Shown here: in pieces, positions 56,251 through 64,000 of the stretch | Position numbering within the stretch: the stretch's first letter is position 1 | How the letters are laid out: each line of letters starts with the position of its first letter | NCBI RefSeq assembly: GCF_015291625.1 | Contig: NZ_CP030047.1 | Coordinates: 248,001-312,000, forward strand | Direction of reading: 5' to 3' | Length of the DNA: 64,000 nt | DNA from: Bradyrhizobium sp. CCBAU 53421 | GTDB taxonomy: Bacteria; Pseudomonadota; Alphaproteobacteria; Rhizobiales; Xanthobacteraceae | Made by a program: the position numbers and the translations under genes | The notes under the pieces: generated by a model | The model's database searches: none | What the model saw: the letters and a program-made list of their open reading frames with translations, nothing else | Told to the model about the DNA's origin: nothing

Positions 56251-56979
56251 GTGACCATCCTTGTCACACGACCGCATCCGGACAGTGAAGCGACGCTCGC
56301 GACGCTGCGCCAACGCGGCTTTAAAGCCCTCGCAGCGCCGGTGCTGCGCTTCGAGCCGTTACCGTTCCATGACGACGATGCGGATTATGACGCGATCATC
56401 CTGACCAGCGCCAACGCGCCGCGCGCCATCGATCTCGCCGGCAGCCGGCTGTTGCGGCTGCCGCTGTTCGCGGTGGGCGCACACACCGCCGATGCCGCGC
56501 GCGCCGCGGGCTTCGACAGGGTGATCGTGGCCAAAGGCGATGCGGTGAGCTTGCGCGATCTCGTGCTGGCGCGGGTCAAGTCCGGAGAGCTGGCGGCGTC
56601 AGCCACGCTGCTCTACCTCGCCGGCGCCGACCTGTCGCGCGATCTGGCCGGCGAGCTCAGCGAAAAGGGCTTGAGCGTCGTCACCCACACCACCTACCGG
56701 ATGGCGCCGGTGACCGGCTTCCCGACGGAGGTCGGTGACGCCTTCCTGGCGAACCGGATCACGGCGGTGCTGCATTATTCCCGCCGCAGCGCGCAGGCGT
56801 TCCTGGATACGATCCGGGCCGACGGAATCGAGGTTTCGGCGCTCGCGCTGCCGCAATGCTGCATCTCGGCCGCGGTCGCCGCGGTGCTCCATGATGCCGG
56901 CGCGACCAAGGTGGTGGTTGCGGCGCGCCCGGACGAAAATGCCCTGCTGGAAGCGCTCAGCCGTGCCCTGCGGCCGTGA
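56251..56979 (+). CDS. hemD: Uroporphyrinogen-III synthase
   Basis: A 242-residue HemD, which closes and flips the tetrapyrrole ring. [36 protein letters not shown] opens domain 1, with [14 protein letters not shown] and [56 protein letters not shown] and [15 protein letters not shown] are from domain 2 and the return. It starts at GTG 56251. No hemC gene fits between it and tsaD. It leads into a Mic60-like gene and hemY. Confidence 0.9.
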   Translation: MTILVTRPHPDSEATLATLRQRGFKALAAPVLRFEPLPFHDDDADYDAIILTSANAPRAIDLAGSRLLRLPLFAVGAHTADAARAAGFDRVIVAKGDAVSLRDLVLARVKSGELAASATLLYLAGADLSRDLAGELSEKGLSVVTHTTYRMAPVTGFPTEVGDAFLANRITAVLHYSRRSAQAFLDTIRADGIEVSALALPQCCISAAVAAVLHDAGATKVVVAARPDENALLEALSRALRP

Positions 56980-57100
56980 CTGGAATTAATTCTTTCGTCT
57001 GACCATGATGTTAGGCAATGCTCCGATTTTCTGATCGTGCTCTAAGAACCCGGGCCGATTCTGGTAGAATATGCGGCCAGTAGTTTTGAGGACCCTCGCG

Positions 57101-58348
57101 ATGGCTGAAGAAAGGCCCGACGACACAGGACCTTCGCCGGATTCCCGGCCCAAGCGCGCGCCGCCGACCATCGATCTTCAGGCGACCGAGATCTCCAGCG
57201 AGCCACCAAGTCCTGCGGGGGGGCCGGAAGCCGGCAACGACACCGACAAGGCGGCGGAAGCGGCGGCGCCCGAGGCGCAGCCCCACCCCGATCCTGCTCC
57301 CCACGCAGAGCCGCAGCCCGAGGCCGCATCCGCGGCGTCCGGCGCGGAACCGTCGCGGCCAGTGTCGCCCTGGGTGGTGGCGCCGGTATCTGGCGCGGTC
57401 GCGGCCGCGCTGGTGATCGGGGTCGGCTGGCTGCTCGGCTGGCCCGCGGTGCAGCCTGTGTCCGCGCCGCCGCCCGGTGCCGTAACATTGGACGAGCTCG
57501 GTACGCGCCTCGCCGCGCTCGAGTCAAAGACGAGCAAGCCTCTCGCTGCGGCCGCCGATCCTGCGGCAACGGCGCGGCTGGAGGCGCTCGACAAATCGAT
57601 CGCGGCACTGCGCACCGAGCTCGCCGCAACGCGCGCGCAATCCGACAAGCTTGCGGCGGCGGTCAATGACGCGAAGGCCGCGCCGCGCGATGGCGCGGCT
57701 GCATCCGACATCTCCGGCATCACGGCGCGCATCGACAAGGTCGAAGGTGCGGTGAAGGCGCAGGGTGCCGCCATCGCCAGGCAGGACGGCAAGATCGCCG
57801 ACAGCAAGGCCGAGGCGAAGGCAGATGACGTGCCGCTGCGCCGCGTGGTCGCGGCATCGCTGCTCGACGTCGCGGTTCGTCACGGTGATCCCTATGCCTC
57901 GTCGCTCGAGGCCGCGAAAGCGATCGCCGATAATCCCGACCTGCTGAAGCCGCTCGACGTCTTCGCCGCGTCAGGCGTACCCAATCCGAATAAACTGTGT
58001 CGCGAGCTGATCGAGATCGTGCCGCAACTCGCGCCGCCGCCGCCGGAAGCTGCGTCAGCCAGCGCCGGCCTGGTCGATCGTCTGCAGGCCGGCGCTTCCA
58101 AGCTGATCCTGATCGAGCGAACCGATGGCACCGGGACCGACCGCGGCAGCATCGTCGCGCGCGTGACATCGGCCGCCGTGCATAATGATCTCGCATTGAC
58201 CGAGCGCGAATTGAAGTCGTTGCCGCCGGCTGATCGCACCGCGGCGCAAGCCTGGCTCGCCAAGGTGGACGCGCGCCGCGCCGCGCTCGACGCGTCGCGC
58301 AAATTTGCCGACAACGCCATGGCGGCGCTCGCCACCGTCAACCAGTAA
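57101..58348 (+). CDS. Mic60/mitofilin-like inner-membrane protein
   Basis: A 415-residue protein: a Pro/Glu-rich N-terminus to about residue 95, one membrane helix (VVAPVSGAVAAALVIGVGWLLGW), a long coiled coil (LAALESKTSKPLAAAADPAATARLEALDKSIAALRTELAATRAQ and on), then a C-terminal helical domain of mitofilin type (LLDVAVRHGDPYASSLEAAKAIADNPDLLKPLDVFAASGVPNPNKLCREL). In alphaproteobacteria Mic60 homologues shape the inner membrane and are encoded beside hemY. It starts at ATG 57101 and is followed 20 bases later by hemY. Confidence 0.88.
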   Translation: MAEERPDDTGPSPDSRPKRAPPTIDLQATEISSEPPSPAGGPEAGNDTDKAAEAAAPEAQPHPDPAPHAEPQPEAASAASGAEPSRPVSPWVVAPVSGAVAAALVIGVGWLLGWPAVQPVSAPPPGAVTLDELGTRLAALESKTSKPLAAAADPAATARLEALDKSIAALRTELAATRAQSDKLAAAVNDAKAAPRDGAAASDISGITARIDKVEGAVKAQGAAIARQDGKIADSKAEAKADDVPLRRVVAASLLDVAVRHGDPYASSLEAAKAIADNPDLLKPLDVFAASGVPNPNKLCRELIEIVPQLAPPPPEAASASAGLVDRLQAGASKLILIERTDGTGTDRGSIVARVTSAAVHNDLALTERELKSLPPADRTAAQAWLAKVDARRAALDASRKFADNAMAALATVNQ

Positions 58349-58368
58349 GTCTTTGCAATAGGTTCTTG

Positions 58369-60123
58369 ATGATCCGGATCATTCTGTTCCTGCTGCTGAT
58401 CGCCCTCGCCGCAGCGGGTGCGGCCTGGTTGGCCGATCAGCCCGGCGATCTCGTGCTGAACTGGGGCGGTCTGCGCCTGACGTCGAAGCAGCCGATGTAT
58501 CTGCTCGGCCTCGTCATCGTCGTCGCGATGGTCGCAGGCGTGATCCTGCGCGGCCTGTGGAAGATCCCCGGACACATCCGCCGCGGCCGGCGCGAACGAC
58601 GCCACGCGCGTGGCCGTCACGCCATCACGCAAGGCCTGCTCGCGATCGGGCATGGTGATTCGTCGGCGGCGCGCGCGCATGCCGAAGTGGCGCGGCGCCA
58701 CGCCGGAGGCGATCCGCTGGCGCTGTTGCTGCACGCACAATCGGCGCAGCTCGACGGCGATCGCGACGGCGCGCAGCGCGCCTTCCGCGCCATGGCCGAG
58801 CGCCCCGATACGCGGCTGCTCGGCTTGCGCGGCCTGTTCATCGAGGCGCAGCGTGCCGACGATCCGGTGGCGGCGGTGATGATTGCCGAGGAAGCGCTGA
58901 AGATGTCGCCGTCCTCGTCATGGGCTTCGCATGCGGTGCTCGGCTTCTGCTGCGCCAAGGGCGACTGGGCCGGCGCGCTCTCGATCATCGACAACAACCA
59001 GGCCGCCGGGTTGATCGACAAGGCGACCTACCGGCGGCAGCGCGGCGTGCTGCTGACGGCGCGTGCGCTGGAGTTCGAGACCGTCGATCGCGACCTGTCG
59101 CGCTCGAGCGCGATGGAGGCGCTCAAGCTGGCGCCGACGCTGATCCCGGCCGCGGTGCTTGCCGCCAGGTTCGAGAGCGAGGCGCATCAGGTGCGCCGTT
59201 CGATGCGCATCGTCGAGACCGCGTGGCTGGCGCAACCGCATCCCGATCTCGCCGATGCCTATTCGCATGTGCGGCTCGGCGATTCCGCGCGCCAGCGCCT
59301 GGTGCGCGTCGAGACGCTGGCGGCGAAAACGCCTGGCCATATCGAAGGCGCGCTGGCGATCGCGCGCGCCGCGATCGATGCCGCCGAATTCGCCAAGGCG
59401 CGTGCGGCGCTGGAGCCGTTTGTCGCGGCGCCGACGCAGCGCGTCGCGCTATTGATGGCGGAGGTCGAACGCACCGAGCATGGCGACAGCGGCCGGGCGC
59501 GGGCCTGGACCTTGCGCGCGGTGCGCGCGCTGCACGATCCGGTGTGGACCGCGGACGGCTATGTCTCGGACCGATGGCGTCCGGTGTCGCCGGTCACCGG
59601 CCGTCTCGACGCCTTCCAGTGGCAGACGCCGGTGGCGGCGCTGCCCTCCGACAAGGGCCATGCGATCGAGCCCTCGCCGTTCGAGGAGGCGATGCTGGCG
59701 CCGCGGCGGGTCGAGCCGCCCAAGGCGGTGGCCAGCGAGCCCGAGGTGGCGGAGCCGGTCGAGGCCAGGGTTGAGGTCAAGTCCGTCGAGCCGGCCGCGC
59801 CGCCGGTGCAGGATAACGCCCCGCTCCCGGCGACCATTGAGGCCGACCCGGCCCCAGTTCCGGCCGACCCGCCCGCGCCGGAGCCGGCCCCGCCGCCGGC
59901 CGCCGAATCGGCTCCCCCGGCGCCGGCCCCCCTGTTCCGTTCGAGGTCCGACCTGCCCAAGGCGGCCCCTGCGCCGATTCCGGCCGTGATCCCCATCGTC
60001 CGGGCCCCCGACGACCCCGGGGTCGACGAGGACGGCGCCGTGGACGAATTTGCGGAACAAATCGGCCCGCCCAAGGCCCAGATCGGCGGTTGGCGCGGAT
60101 TTCTGTCACGTTTGGGAAGCTAA
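58369..60123 (+). CDS. hemY: HemY protein (TPR membrane protein of heme synthesis operon)
   Basis: A 584-residue HemY-N family protein. Two membrane helices come first (IILFLLLIALAAAGAAWLAD and MYLLGLVIVVAMVAGVILRG), then RGRRERRHARGRHAITQGLLAIGHGDSSAARAHAEVARR and TPR repeats. The C-terminus is a long Pro/Ala/Glu-rich tail (about residues 445-560) ending in a short conserved block. The role in heme synthesis is indirect and not settled. The start is the ATG at 58369, right after a TTG. Confidence 0.93.
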   Translation: MIRIILFLLLIALAAAGAAWLADQPGDLVLNWGGLRLTSKQPMYLLGLVIVVAMVAGVILRGLWKIPGHIRRGRRERRHARGRHAITQGLLAIGHGDSSAARAHAEVARRHAGGDPLALLLHAQSAQLDGDRDGAQRAFRAMAERPDTRLLGLRGLFIEAQRADDPVAAVMIAEEALKMSPSSSWASHAVLGFCCAKGDWAGALSIIDNNQAAGLIDKATYRRQRGVLLTARALEFETVDRDLSRSSAMEALKLAPTLIPAAVLAARFESEAHQVRRSMRIVETAWLAQPHPDLADAYSHVRLGDSARQRLVRVETLAAKTPGHIEGALAIARAAIDAAEFAKARAALEPFVAAPTQRVALLMAEVERTEHGDSGRARAWTLRAVRALHDPVWTADGYVSDRWRPVSPVTGRLDAFQWQTPVAALPSDKGHAIEPSPFEEAMLAPRRVEPPKAVASEPEVAEPVEARVEVKSVEPAAPPVQDNAPLPATIEADPAPVPADPPAPEPAPPPAAESAPPAPAPLFRSRSDLPKAAPAPIPAVIPIVRAPDDPGVDEDGAVDEFAEQIGPPKAQIGGWRGFLSRLGS

Positions 60124-60127
60124 TTCG

Positions 60128-60161
60128 CGGTTAGATAACCGGTGTGCGGTTAAATAACCGC
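60128..60161. promoter_or_regulatory. Two tandem CGGTTA-N2-TAACCG palindromes
   Basis: CGGTTAGATAACCG (60128-60141) and GCGGTTAAATAACCGC (60146-60161) follow each other 18-19 bases apart just after the hemY stop. Each is a near-perfect palindrome. No T-run follows, so they look more like paired protein sites than a terminator. The tRNA-Thr gene begins 72 bases on. Confidence 0.68.
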
Positions 60162-60232
60162 GCCATCCTTGCCAATCGGGGTCATGCCCGATATCAGGTG
60201 GCGCGAATTGTCAGGCCGTCGCCGAACGGTTC

Positions 60233-60308
60233 GCCGCAATAGCTCAGTTGGTAGAGCACGTCATTCGTAATGACGGGGTCGGGGGTTCGAGTCCCTCTTG
60301 CGGCACCA
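60233..60308 (+). tRNA. tRNA-Thr (CGT)
   Basis: The acceptor stem GCCGCAA pairs with TTGCGGC, followed by A and an encoded CCA. The D-arm is GCTC-AGTTGGTA-GAGC; the anticodon arm CGTCA-TTCGTAA-TGACG has anticodon CGT at 60266-60268; the T-arm holds GGTTCGAGTCC. All stems fold. Confidence 0.96.
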
Positions 60309-60364
60309 CCGCTCAGGACCATCTTTCGCCTCGATGCGCAGGTGAGCTTTGCTCGCCTGGATTC

Positions 60365-60685
60365 TCGGGCGGCACAATCTGCATATGAGCGCAATCGCAA
60401 CCGCGCCGCCTGTTGCGGGCCCGACTGCTGTTGGCGACTGGCGCCGCCACCCGATGCGTCAACGCACCGCACAACCCCGGCGGGAGACGCGAAAACACCA
60501 AGAAAACGCCACCAAGCCAAGTAGTATCGATGTGGTGCACACCCGCGTCGAGACGGCGTGGTATTCAGATAGGTGACGATGCGCGTGGCGAGGTCAATGC
60601 GCGCGACGATCCGTAACACGCGTCACGCATCAGCCGGTAGTGACACGAACGCCACGCGAGCCGCACCTAACGCGCAAGCCGCCTA
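60365..60685 (-). pseudogene. Decayed, internally deleted copy of the membrane-protein gene at 63530
   Basis: Read on the minus strand this stretch is a ruined relative of the gene at 63530-64000. DNA blocks align in order: 60368-60510 with about 63541-63693, then 60511-60598 with about 63765-63854, then 60599-60685 with about 63855-63930; about 70 bases of the better copy are missing. In one block, TCAGATAGGTGACGATG (60565-60581) differs by one base from its match at 63820. Fragments such as VHHIDTTW and VFLVFSRLPPGLCGAL match VHHVDTNW and VFFVLAHLVSGLRGVL in the other copy, in different frames. It cannot encode a protein. Confidence 0.85.
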
Positions 60686-60798
60686 ATTGATTGGTGAGAT
60701 GGGACGCGACATGGAGCACAATGACCGCCGCGGAATCGGTGTTCGTTGATTGTGTGTTTTCGCGCTGAAGTTTAATACCTGAATACGATTGCTGGGGA

Positions 60799-63429
60799 AT
60801 GACGTTGGGACCAAAGGATCGCGATAGCGAGTTTCAACTACAGCTTGCCTTTCTGAGGGAGTTCCAGCGCGCCCATAACCGCCCGCTCCGCGTCCTGCAT
60901 ATCGGCAATATCGCCAACAACGCCTACAACAATGCCTTGATTCAGCGCCGCTTCGGAATCGAGGCGGATGTCATTTGCTATAACTACTATCACGTCATGG
61001 GTTGCCCCGAGTGGGAGGCCGCAAGCTTCGACGGCAACGTCGACAACATGTTCCCGGATTGGTGGGCCACCGAGTTGGGTGGTTGGCGGCGACCGGACTG
61101 GTTTGTGCAAGGCCCCGTTCTCGATTGCCTCGCGTATCTTCGTGCGAAGAACGCCGGCGACAGCGGAGCTGCAGCATTTTTTTGGACGCTGCTGCAGGCG
61201 AGATATTGGGAGATGCTTGATGGCATCGCTGCTGCAGAGAGTCGCGTCCGTCCACCGATGCCGGCGCATCTGGCAGACACGATCTCGATTGCGCGCGATT
61301 TTCGGGACTTCCAGTCGAGTCAGGCATCCAGAATCCCGCAGCCGCTCGATCAGCCGGCCATCGTCCTGCCAGAGGCGGCCATCGAGCCTGAGTCTGCACT
61401 CTCCCCCATTTCGCCGGCCTCGTCGAAGGCAGTCTCACCAAATCCGCAGATCGAGCAAAGCCGGGTTCTCGCCGACGAATATCCGAATCCCGAAGGACCA
61501 GGCCGCCTCGTCTCGACCTATCGCTCCTTGCTTGCGAAGTACGTCTTTGTTCATTTGCGGCGTGAGGCGGAAACCGGCGTGGTCGCCGGGCCGAGCTTGG
61601 CGGTCGCCATCTGGCGAAGCCAGAGACGCAGCCGTGGCTTGCCACGCTTTGGATTCGAGTTTCCCGCGGATGTCTTCACGATGCCGGATCTCGTCACCGC
61701 GACGCCGGCTGCAAGCCAAAGCCATGAGTATGTAGCGTCTCGCCGTTCGCGGTCAGCGAATCCCGAAGGACCTGGCCGCCTCACATCGATCTATCGAGCC
61801 TTGCTGGCGAAGTACGTATTTGTTCATCTGCGGCGTGAGGCGGAAACCGGGGTTGTCTCCGGGTCGAGTTTGGCGGTCGCAATTTGGCGAAGTCAGAGGC
61901 GCAGCCGCGGCTTGCCGCGCTTCGGCTTCGAATTTCCCGCTGAGGTGTTCACGACGCCGGATCCTGACGCCGCGACGCCGGTTGCAGGCGAAAGCAATGA
62001 ACATGGGACCCTTCGCGATCTGTCGTCAGCAAGTCCCAAAGGACCAAGCTACCTCACATCGGTCTATCGCTCTTTACTGACGAAATATGTGTTTGTTCAT
62101 TTGCGGCGTGAGGCGAAAACCGGCGTTGCCGCCTGGTCGAGCTTGGCGGTCGCGTTTTGGCGAAGTCAGCGGCGCAGCCGCGGCTTGCCGCGCTTTGGCT
62201 TCGAGTTTCCCGCTGATGCCTTCACGACACCGGACCCCGACGTCGCGGCGCCAGTTGCAAGCGAAAGCAACGTCTTCACGATCCCAAATCCTGACACCGT
62301 GATGCCGGCGGCAAGCAGCGCGGCTGCTGACGTCGGATCATCGGTCGTTCCCGTGGAGATCCGCCCGGAGATCATCGATCGCCCGGAGTTTCGCTATTTC
62401 GAAAAATACGGCAAGGGGGAGGATCGAAACGCCGCGCAACGTGCGGCACTGCTTGGAGACGTGCTGCGGCAGTTCACGGATTATCCGGCAGAAGCCCTGG
62501 TTTCCGTCGAAGCCTTCGCATCCACGGTTGCCAATGAGTTCGCCGACATCTTGGAGCAATACGACATCATTCAGGGTTATTCGATCGACGGGTTCATTCC
62601 GTTCATCAACGGATTCAAGAATTACACGTGTTACGAACACGGAACGTTGCGTGAGGTGCCCTTTGAGAGGAGCTACAATGGCATTCTTTGTTCGGCGGCG
62701 TACAAGAATGCAGCTTTTTCGTTCGTGACCAATTCGGACGTGCTGCCGTCCGTGCAGCGGCTGAAATTGAAGAGGGAGCGGACCGTTTACCTTCCGCATG
62801 CCTTCGACGACGAAAAGATTTCAACCTTTCGGGCAGGGCTCAAGATCCCGAAGCGGAACTCCAACATCACCACGTTCTTTAGCCCGACGCGCCACCACTG
62901 GCACGCTGCACCCGCTTCGATGCAGAAGGGCAATAATCTCTTCTTGAGAGCGGCCGCGCAGGTTGCGCAAACGGATCGCGATTTTCGTATCATCCTGGTC
63001 GAGTGGGGCGTTGATGTTCACCGAAGCAAGGACCTCATTCAGGAACTCGGAATTGAAGACATGGTTTCGTGGATACCGTCGTTGAACAAGGCGGAGCTGC
63101 GCCAGCTGTACTGCTCGAGTGACGTCGTCGTCGATCAGTTCAGGATCCCGGCGATCGGCGGAGTGACCTTTGAGGCAATGGCGCTCGGCCGCCGCGTCAT
63201 CACAAATCTCGATGAAACCCAATCGGCGGAGTTCTTTGGAGCGGTGCCGCCCTGCCTGGCCGCCGACAGCGTCGAGACGTGCGCGGCCCGGATTCTTGAG
63301 GTTCTAGACGATCCGCTGGACGACAATCGCCGCGGCGATGCCGCGCGTCTGTGGTTCGAAAAATGTCATTCCGCGCAACGCGTCGTCGCGCTTCAACTGG
63401 CGGCCTATCAGACGATTTGCGCCGCCTAG
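60799..63429 (+). CDS. Glycosyltransferase (GT-B) with three internal 91-residue repeats
   Basis: An 876-residue protein. Residues 30-170 look like the N-terminal half of a GT-B enzyme (RPLRVLHIGNIANNAYNNALIQRRFGIEADVICYNYYH). Residues 521-876 are the rest: YEHGTLREVPF, SFVTNSDVL, a nucleotide-sugar domain with ITTFFSPTRHHWH, and GGVTFEAMALGRRVITNLDE with the donor-binding glutamate. Between lie a Pro/Ser linker and three repeats, residues 230-320, 321-411 and 412-495. The DNA looks less GC-rich than its neighbours. It probably makes a surface or extracellular polysaccharide. The ATG at 60799 follows GGGGA. Confidence 0.85.
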   Translation: MTLGPKDRDSEFQLQLAFLREFQRAHNRPLRVLHIGNIANNAYNNALIQRRFGIEADVICYNYYHVMGCPEWEAASFDGNVDNMFPDWWATELGGWRRPDWFVQGPVLDCLAYLRAKNAGDSGAAAFFWTLLQARYWEMLDGIAAAESRVRPPMPAHLADTISIARDFRDFQSSQASRIPQPLDQPAIVLPEAAIEPESALSPISPASSKAVSPNPQIEQSRVLADEYPNPEGPGRLVSTYRSLLAKYVFVHLRREAETGVVAGPSLAVAIWRSQRRSRGLPRFGFEFPADVFTMPDLVTATPAASQSHEYVASRRSRSANPEGPGRLTSIYRALLAKYVFVHLRREAETGVVSGSSLAVAIWRSQRRSRGLPRFGFEFPAEVFTTPDPDAATPVAGESNEHGTLRDLSSASPKGPSYLTSVYRSLLTKYVFVHLRREAKTGVAAWSSLAVAFWRSQRRSRGLPRFGFEFPADAFTTPDPDVAAPVASESNVFTIPNPDTVMPAASSAAADVGSSVVPVEIRPEIIDRPEFRYFEKYGKGEDRNAAQRAALLGDVLRQFTDYPAEALVSVEAFASTVANEFADILEQYDIIQGYSIDGFIPFINGFKNYTCYEHGTLREVPFERSYNGILCSAAYKNAAFSFVTNSDVLPSVQRLKLKRERTVYLPHAFDDEKISTFRAGLKIPKRNSNITTFFSPTRHHWHAAPASMQKGNNLFLRAAAQVAQTDRDFRIILVEWGVDVHRSKDLIQELGIEDMVSWIPSLNKAELRQLYCSSDVVVDQFRIPAIGGVTFEAMALGRRVITNLDETQSAEFFGAVPPCLAADSVETCAARILEVLDDPLDDNRRGDAARLWFEKCHSAQRVVALQLAAYQTICAA
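61486..62283 (+). repeat. Three tandem 273-bp repeats within the glycosyltransferase gene
   Basis: Units begin at 61486, 61759 and 62032. Each encodes YRSLLAKYVFVHLRREAETG, then SLAVAIWRSQRRSRG and LPRFGFEFPADVF, followed by a variable tail. The core is nearly identical in all three, while tails and third-codon bases differ, so the expansion is fairly recent but not new. A partial tail unit (VFTIPNPDT) follows at 62274. Confidence 0.92.
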
Positions 63430-63533
63430 AGCATTTTCGGTCCTGATTGAATCAGAACCGAAGCTCTAGATTTTTGTATTGACGCGTTTTCTTCACGCGA
63501 ACCGGGTGTCCACTTCGCTCGAAAATGCTCTAG
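63428..63533. repeat. Intergenic palindromic repeat (AGAGCATTTTCG/CGAAAATGCTCT ends)
   Basis: AGAGCATTTTCG at the left pairs with CGAAAATGCTCT at the right. Inside are CTGATT/AATCAG and GACGCGTTTTCTTCACGCGAACCGG, the unit shared with 12922 and 51613. It lies between the convergent glycosyltransferase and membrane-protein genes. Confidence 0.85.
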
Positions 63534-64000
63534 ATGCGCGCGCCGCACAGTCCGCTCATGATCGCAATCGCGATCAGTCCGGCGGCCGCGAGCCCGGTTG
63601 CCCAGATCCGGTTGGCGAGCGCCGTCGCCATGCCGTGCGCGATCAGGACGCCGCGCAATCCCGATACGAGATGGGCGAGCACGAAGAAGACGCCGAGTGC
63701 ATAGTGCGGCACCAGGCGAATGCTCCAGGCGTCGTGGATCAGGCCGGTCGGCGCGCCCGATGCCCAGTCCCAATTGGTGTCGACGTGGTGCACGGCCCGC
63801 GCCGAGACGAATGCGGAGTTCAGATGGGTGACGATGAACGCCGCGAGGTAGACGCCGGAGCCGATCTGAAACACGCGGAATGCGTCCGCCGGCCCTGAGC
63901 TCCAGCGCCAGGCGAGCCGCACGCCAACGGCGACCTGGAACAGCATCAAGGCGACAAGGATGGGCTCGATCACGGACGATCGATAGACCGTGCGGCCCAA
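63530..64000 (-). CDS. Membrane protein with conserved histidines, partial
   Basis: The frame is open to the window end, so its N-terminus may lie beyond; 156 residues are visible. It has about five membrane segments: IEPILVALMLFQVAVGVRLAW, FQIGSGVYLAAFIVTHLNSAFV, VPHYALGVFFVLAHLVSGLRGVL and IWATGLAAAGLIAIAIMSGL. Histidines in VTHLNS, VHHVDTNW, VPHYALG and LAHLVSG suggest a heme-binding cytochrome b-like fold. No named family is certain. A ruined relative lies at 60365-60685, on the far side of the glycosyltransferase gene. Confidence 0.72.
   Translation of the reverse strand: MGRTVYRSSVIEPILVALMLFQVAVGVRLAWRWSSGPADAFRVFQIGSGVYLAAFIVTHLNSAFVSARAVHHVDTNWDWASGAPTGLIHDAWSIRLVPHYALGVFFVLAHLVSGLRGVLIAHGMATALANRIWATGLAAAGLIAIAIMSGLCGARI

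Noticed and set aside
60194..60619. Minus-strand frame containing GTRTPDPVITNDVLYQLSY
   Set aside because: Antisense of tRNA-Thr; the rest covers the decayed membrane-protein copy and is not itself a gene.
61486..62283. Assembly artefact as the source of the three 273-bp repeats
   Set aside because: The units differ at many silent and some coding positions, so they are not a copied read; the frame stays open throughout.

Overview
This is a 64 kb stretch of high-GC chromosome from an alphaproteobacterium, most likely Bradyrhizobium or a close relative in the Nitrobacteraceae. The reasons are the gene families and neighbourhoods (rsmB, heparinase-like and purH together; tsaD, hemD, a Mic60-like gene and hemY together; two glnK-amtB pairs; DUF2865, DUF1674, DUF2239 and DUF1330 proteins) and the many small palindromic intergenic repeats. 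Most of the window is ordinary core and housekeeping chromosome. There is no prophage, transposase or CRISPR array.

Layout. 1-8.3 kb: the tail of a GGDEF protein, a GFA protein, and two complete glnK-amtB ammonium modules on the minus strand. The modules bracket a SnoaL-like exported protein, a PadR regulator with its HAAS-like membrane partner, a ClpP paralogue and an ArsR/SRPBCC pair. 8.5-18.2 kb: a GYF_2 membrane protein, tesB, a ubiquinone-type hydroxylase, an exported hydrolase, a Trm112-like protein, a TetR regulator divergent from a membrane protein/crotonase/thioesterase operon with a 24-bp perfect palindrome between them, and an MHYT-GGDEF-EAL protein. 18.4-22.9 kb: a run of redox genes (PepSY-like protein, cytochrome b561, OprO/P-type porin, FMN-binding protein, ApbE flavin transferase, and a 139-residue four-helix protein with four histidines placed to hold two hemes). 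I read the last four as a candidate extracytoplasmic electron-transfer system.

22.9-45 kb: LON-domain protein, CnoX-like thioredoxin, tRNA-Gly(GCC), a sorbosone-type dehydrogenase with its diheme cytochrome c, PanE-like reductase, DsbA-fold isomerase, MATE pump, GST, a frameshifted DUF1330 gene, a GIY-YIG protein, SDR, two MFS transporters, gamma-glutamyltransferase, purH, a heparinase II/III-like protein and rsmB. 45-60 kb: DUF1674, a nuclease-fold protein, an L,D-transpeptidase, acs, a poxvirus-type topoisomerase IB, an EVE protein, an esterase, an exported HAD protein, gpsA, tsaD, hemD, the Mic60-like gene and hemY.

60-64 kb: tRNA-Thr(CGT), followed by a region that looks acquired. A decayed, internally deleted copy of a membrane-protein gene (60365-60685) lies before a large glycosyltransferase gene (60799-63429), and the better-preserved relative of the decayed copy lies after it and runs off the window end. 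The glycosyltransferase carries three tandem 91-residue repeats between its N-terminal domain and its C-terminal GT-B domain. This locus and the flavin/cytochrome locus are the two places most likely to hold something undescribed. Regulatory DNA of note: paired operators at PadR, ArsR and TetR, apparently leaderless promoters for PadR and ArsR, a possible sigma-54 promoter before glnK1, tandem palindromes before the heparinase-like gene and after hemY, and tandem repeats before glnK2 and the sorbosone-type dehydrogenase.
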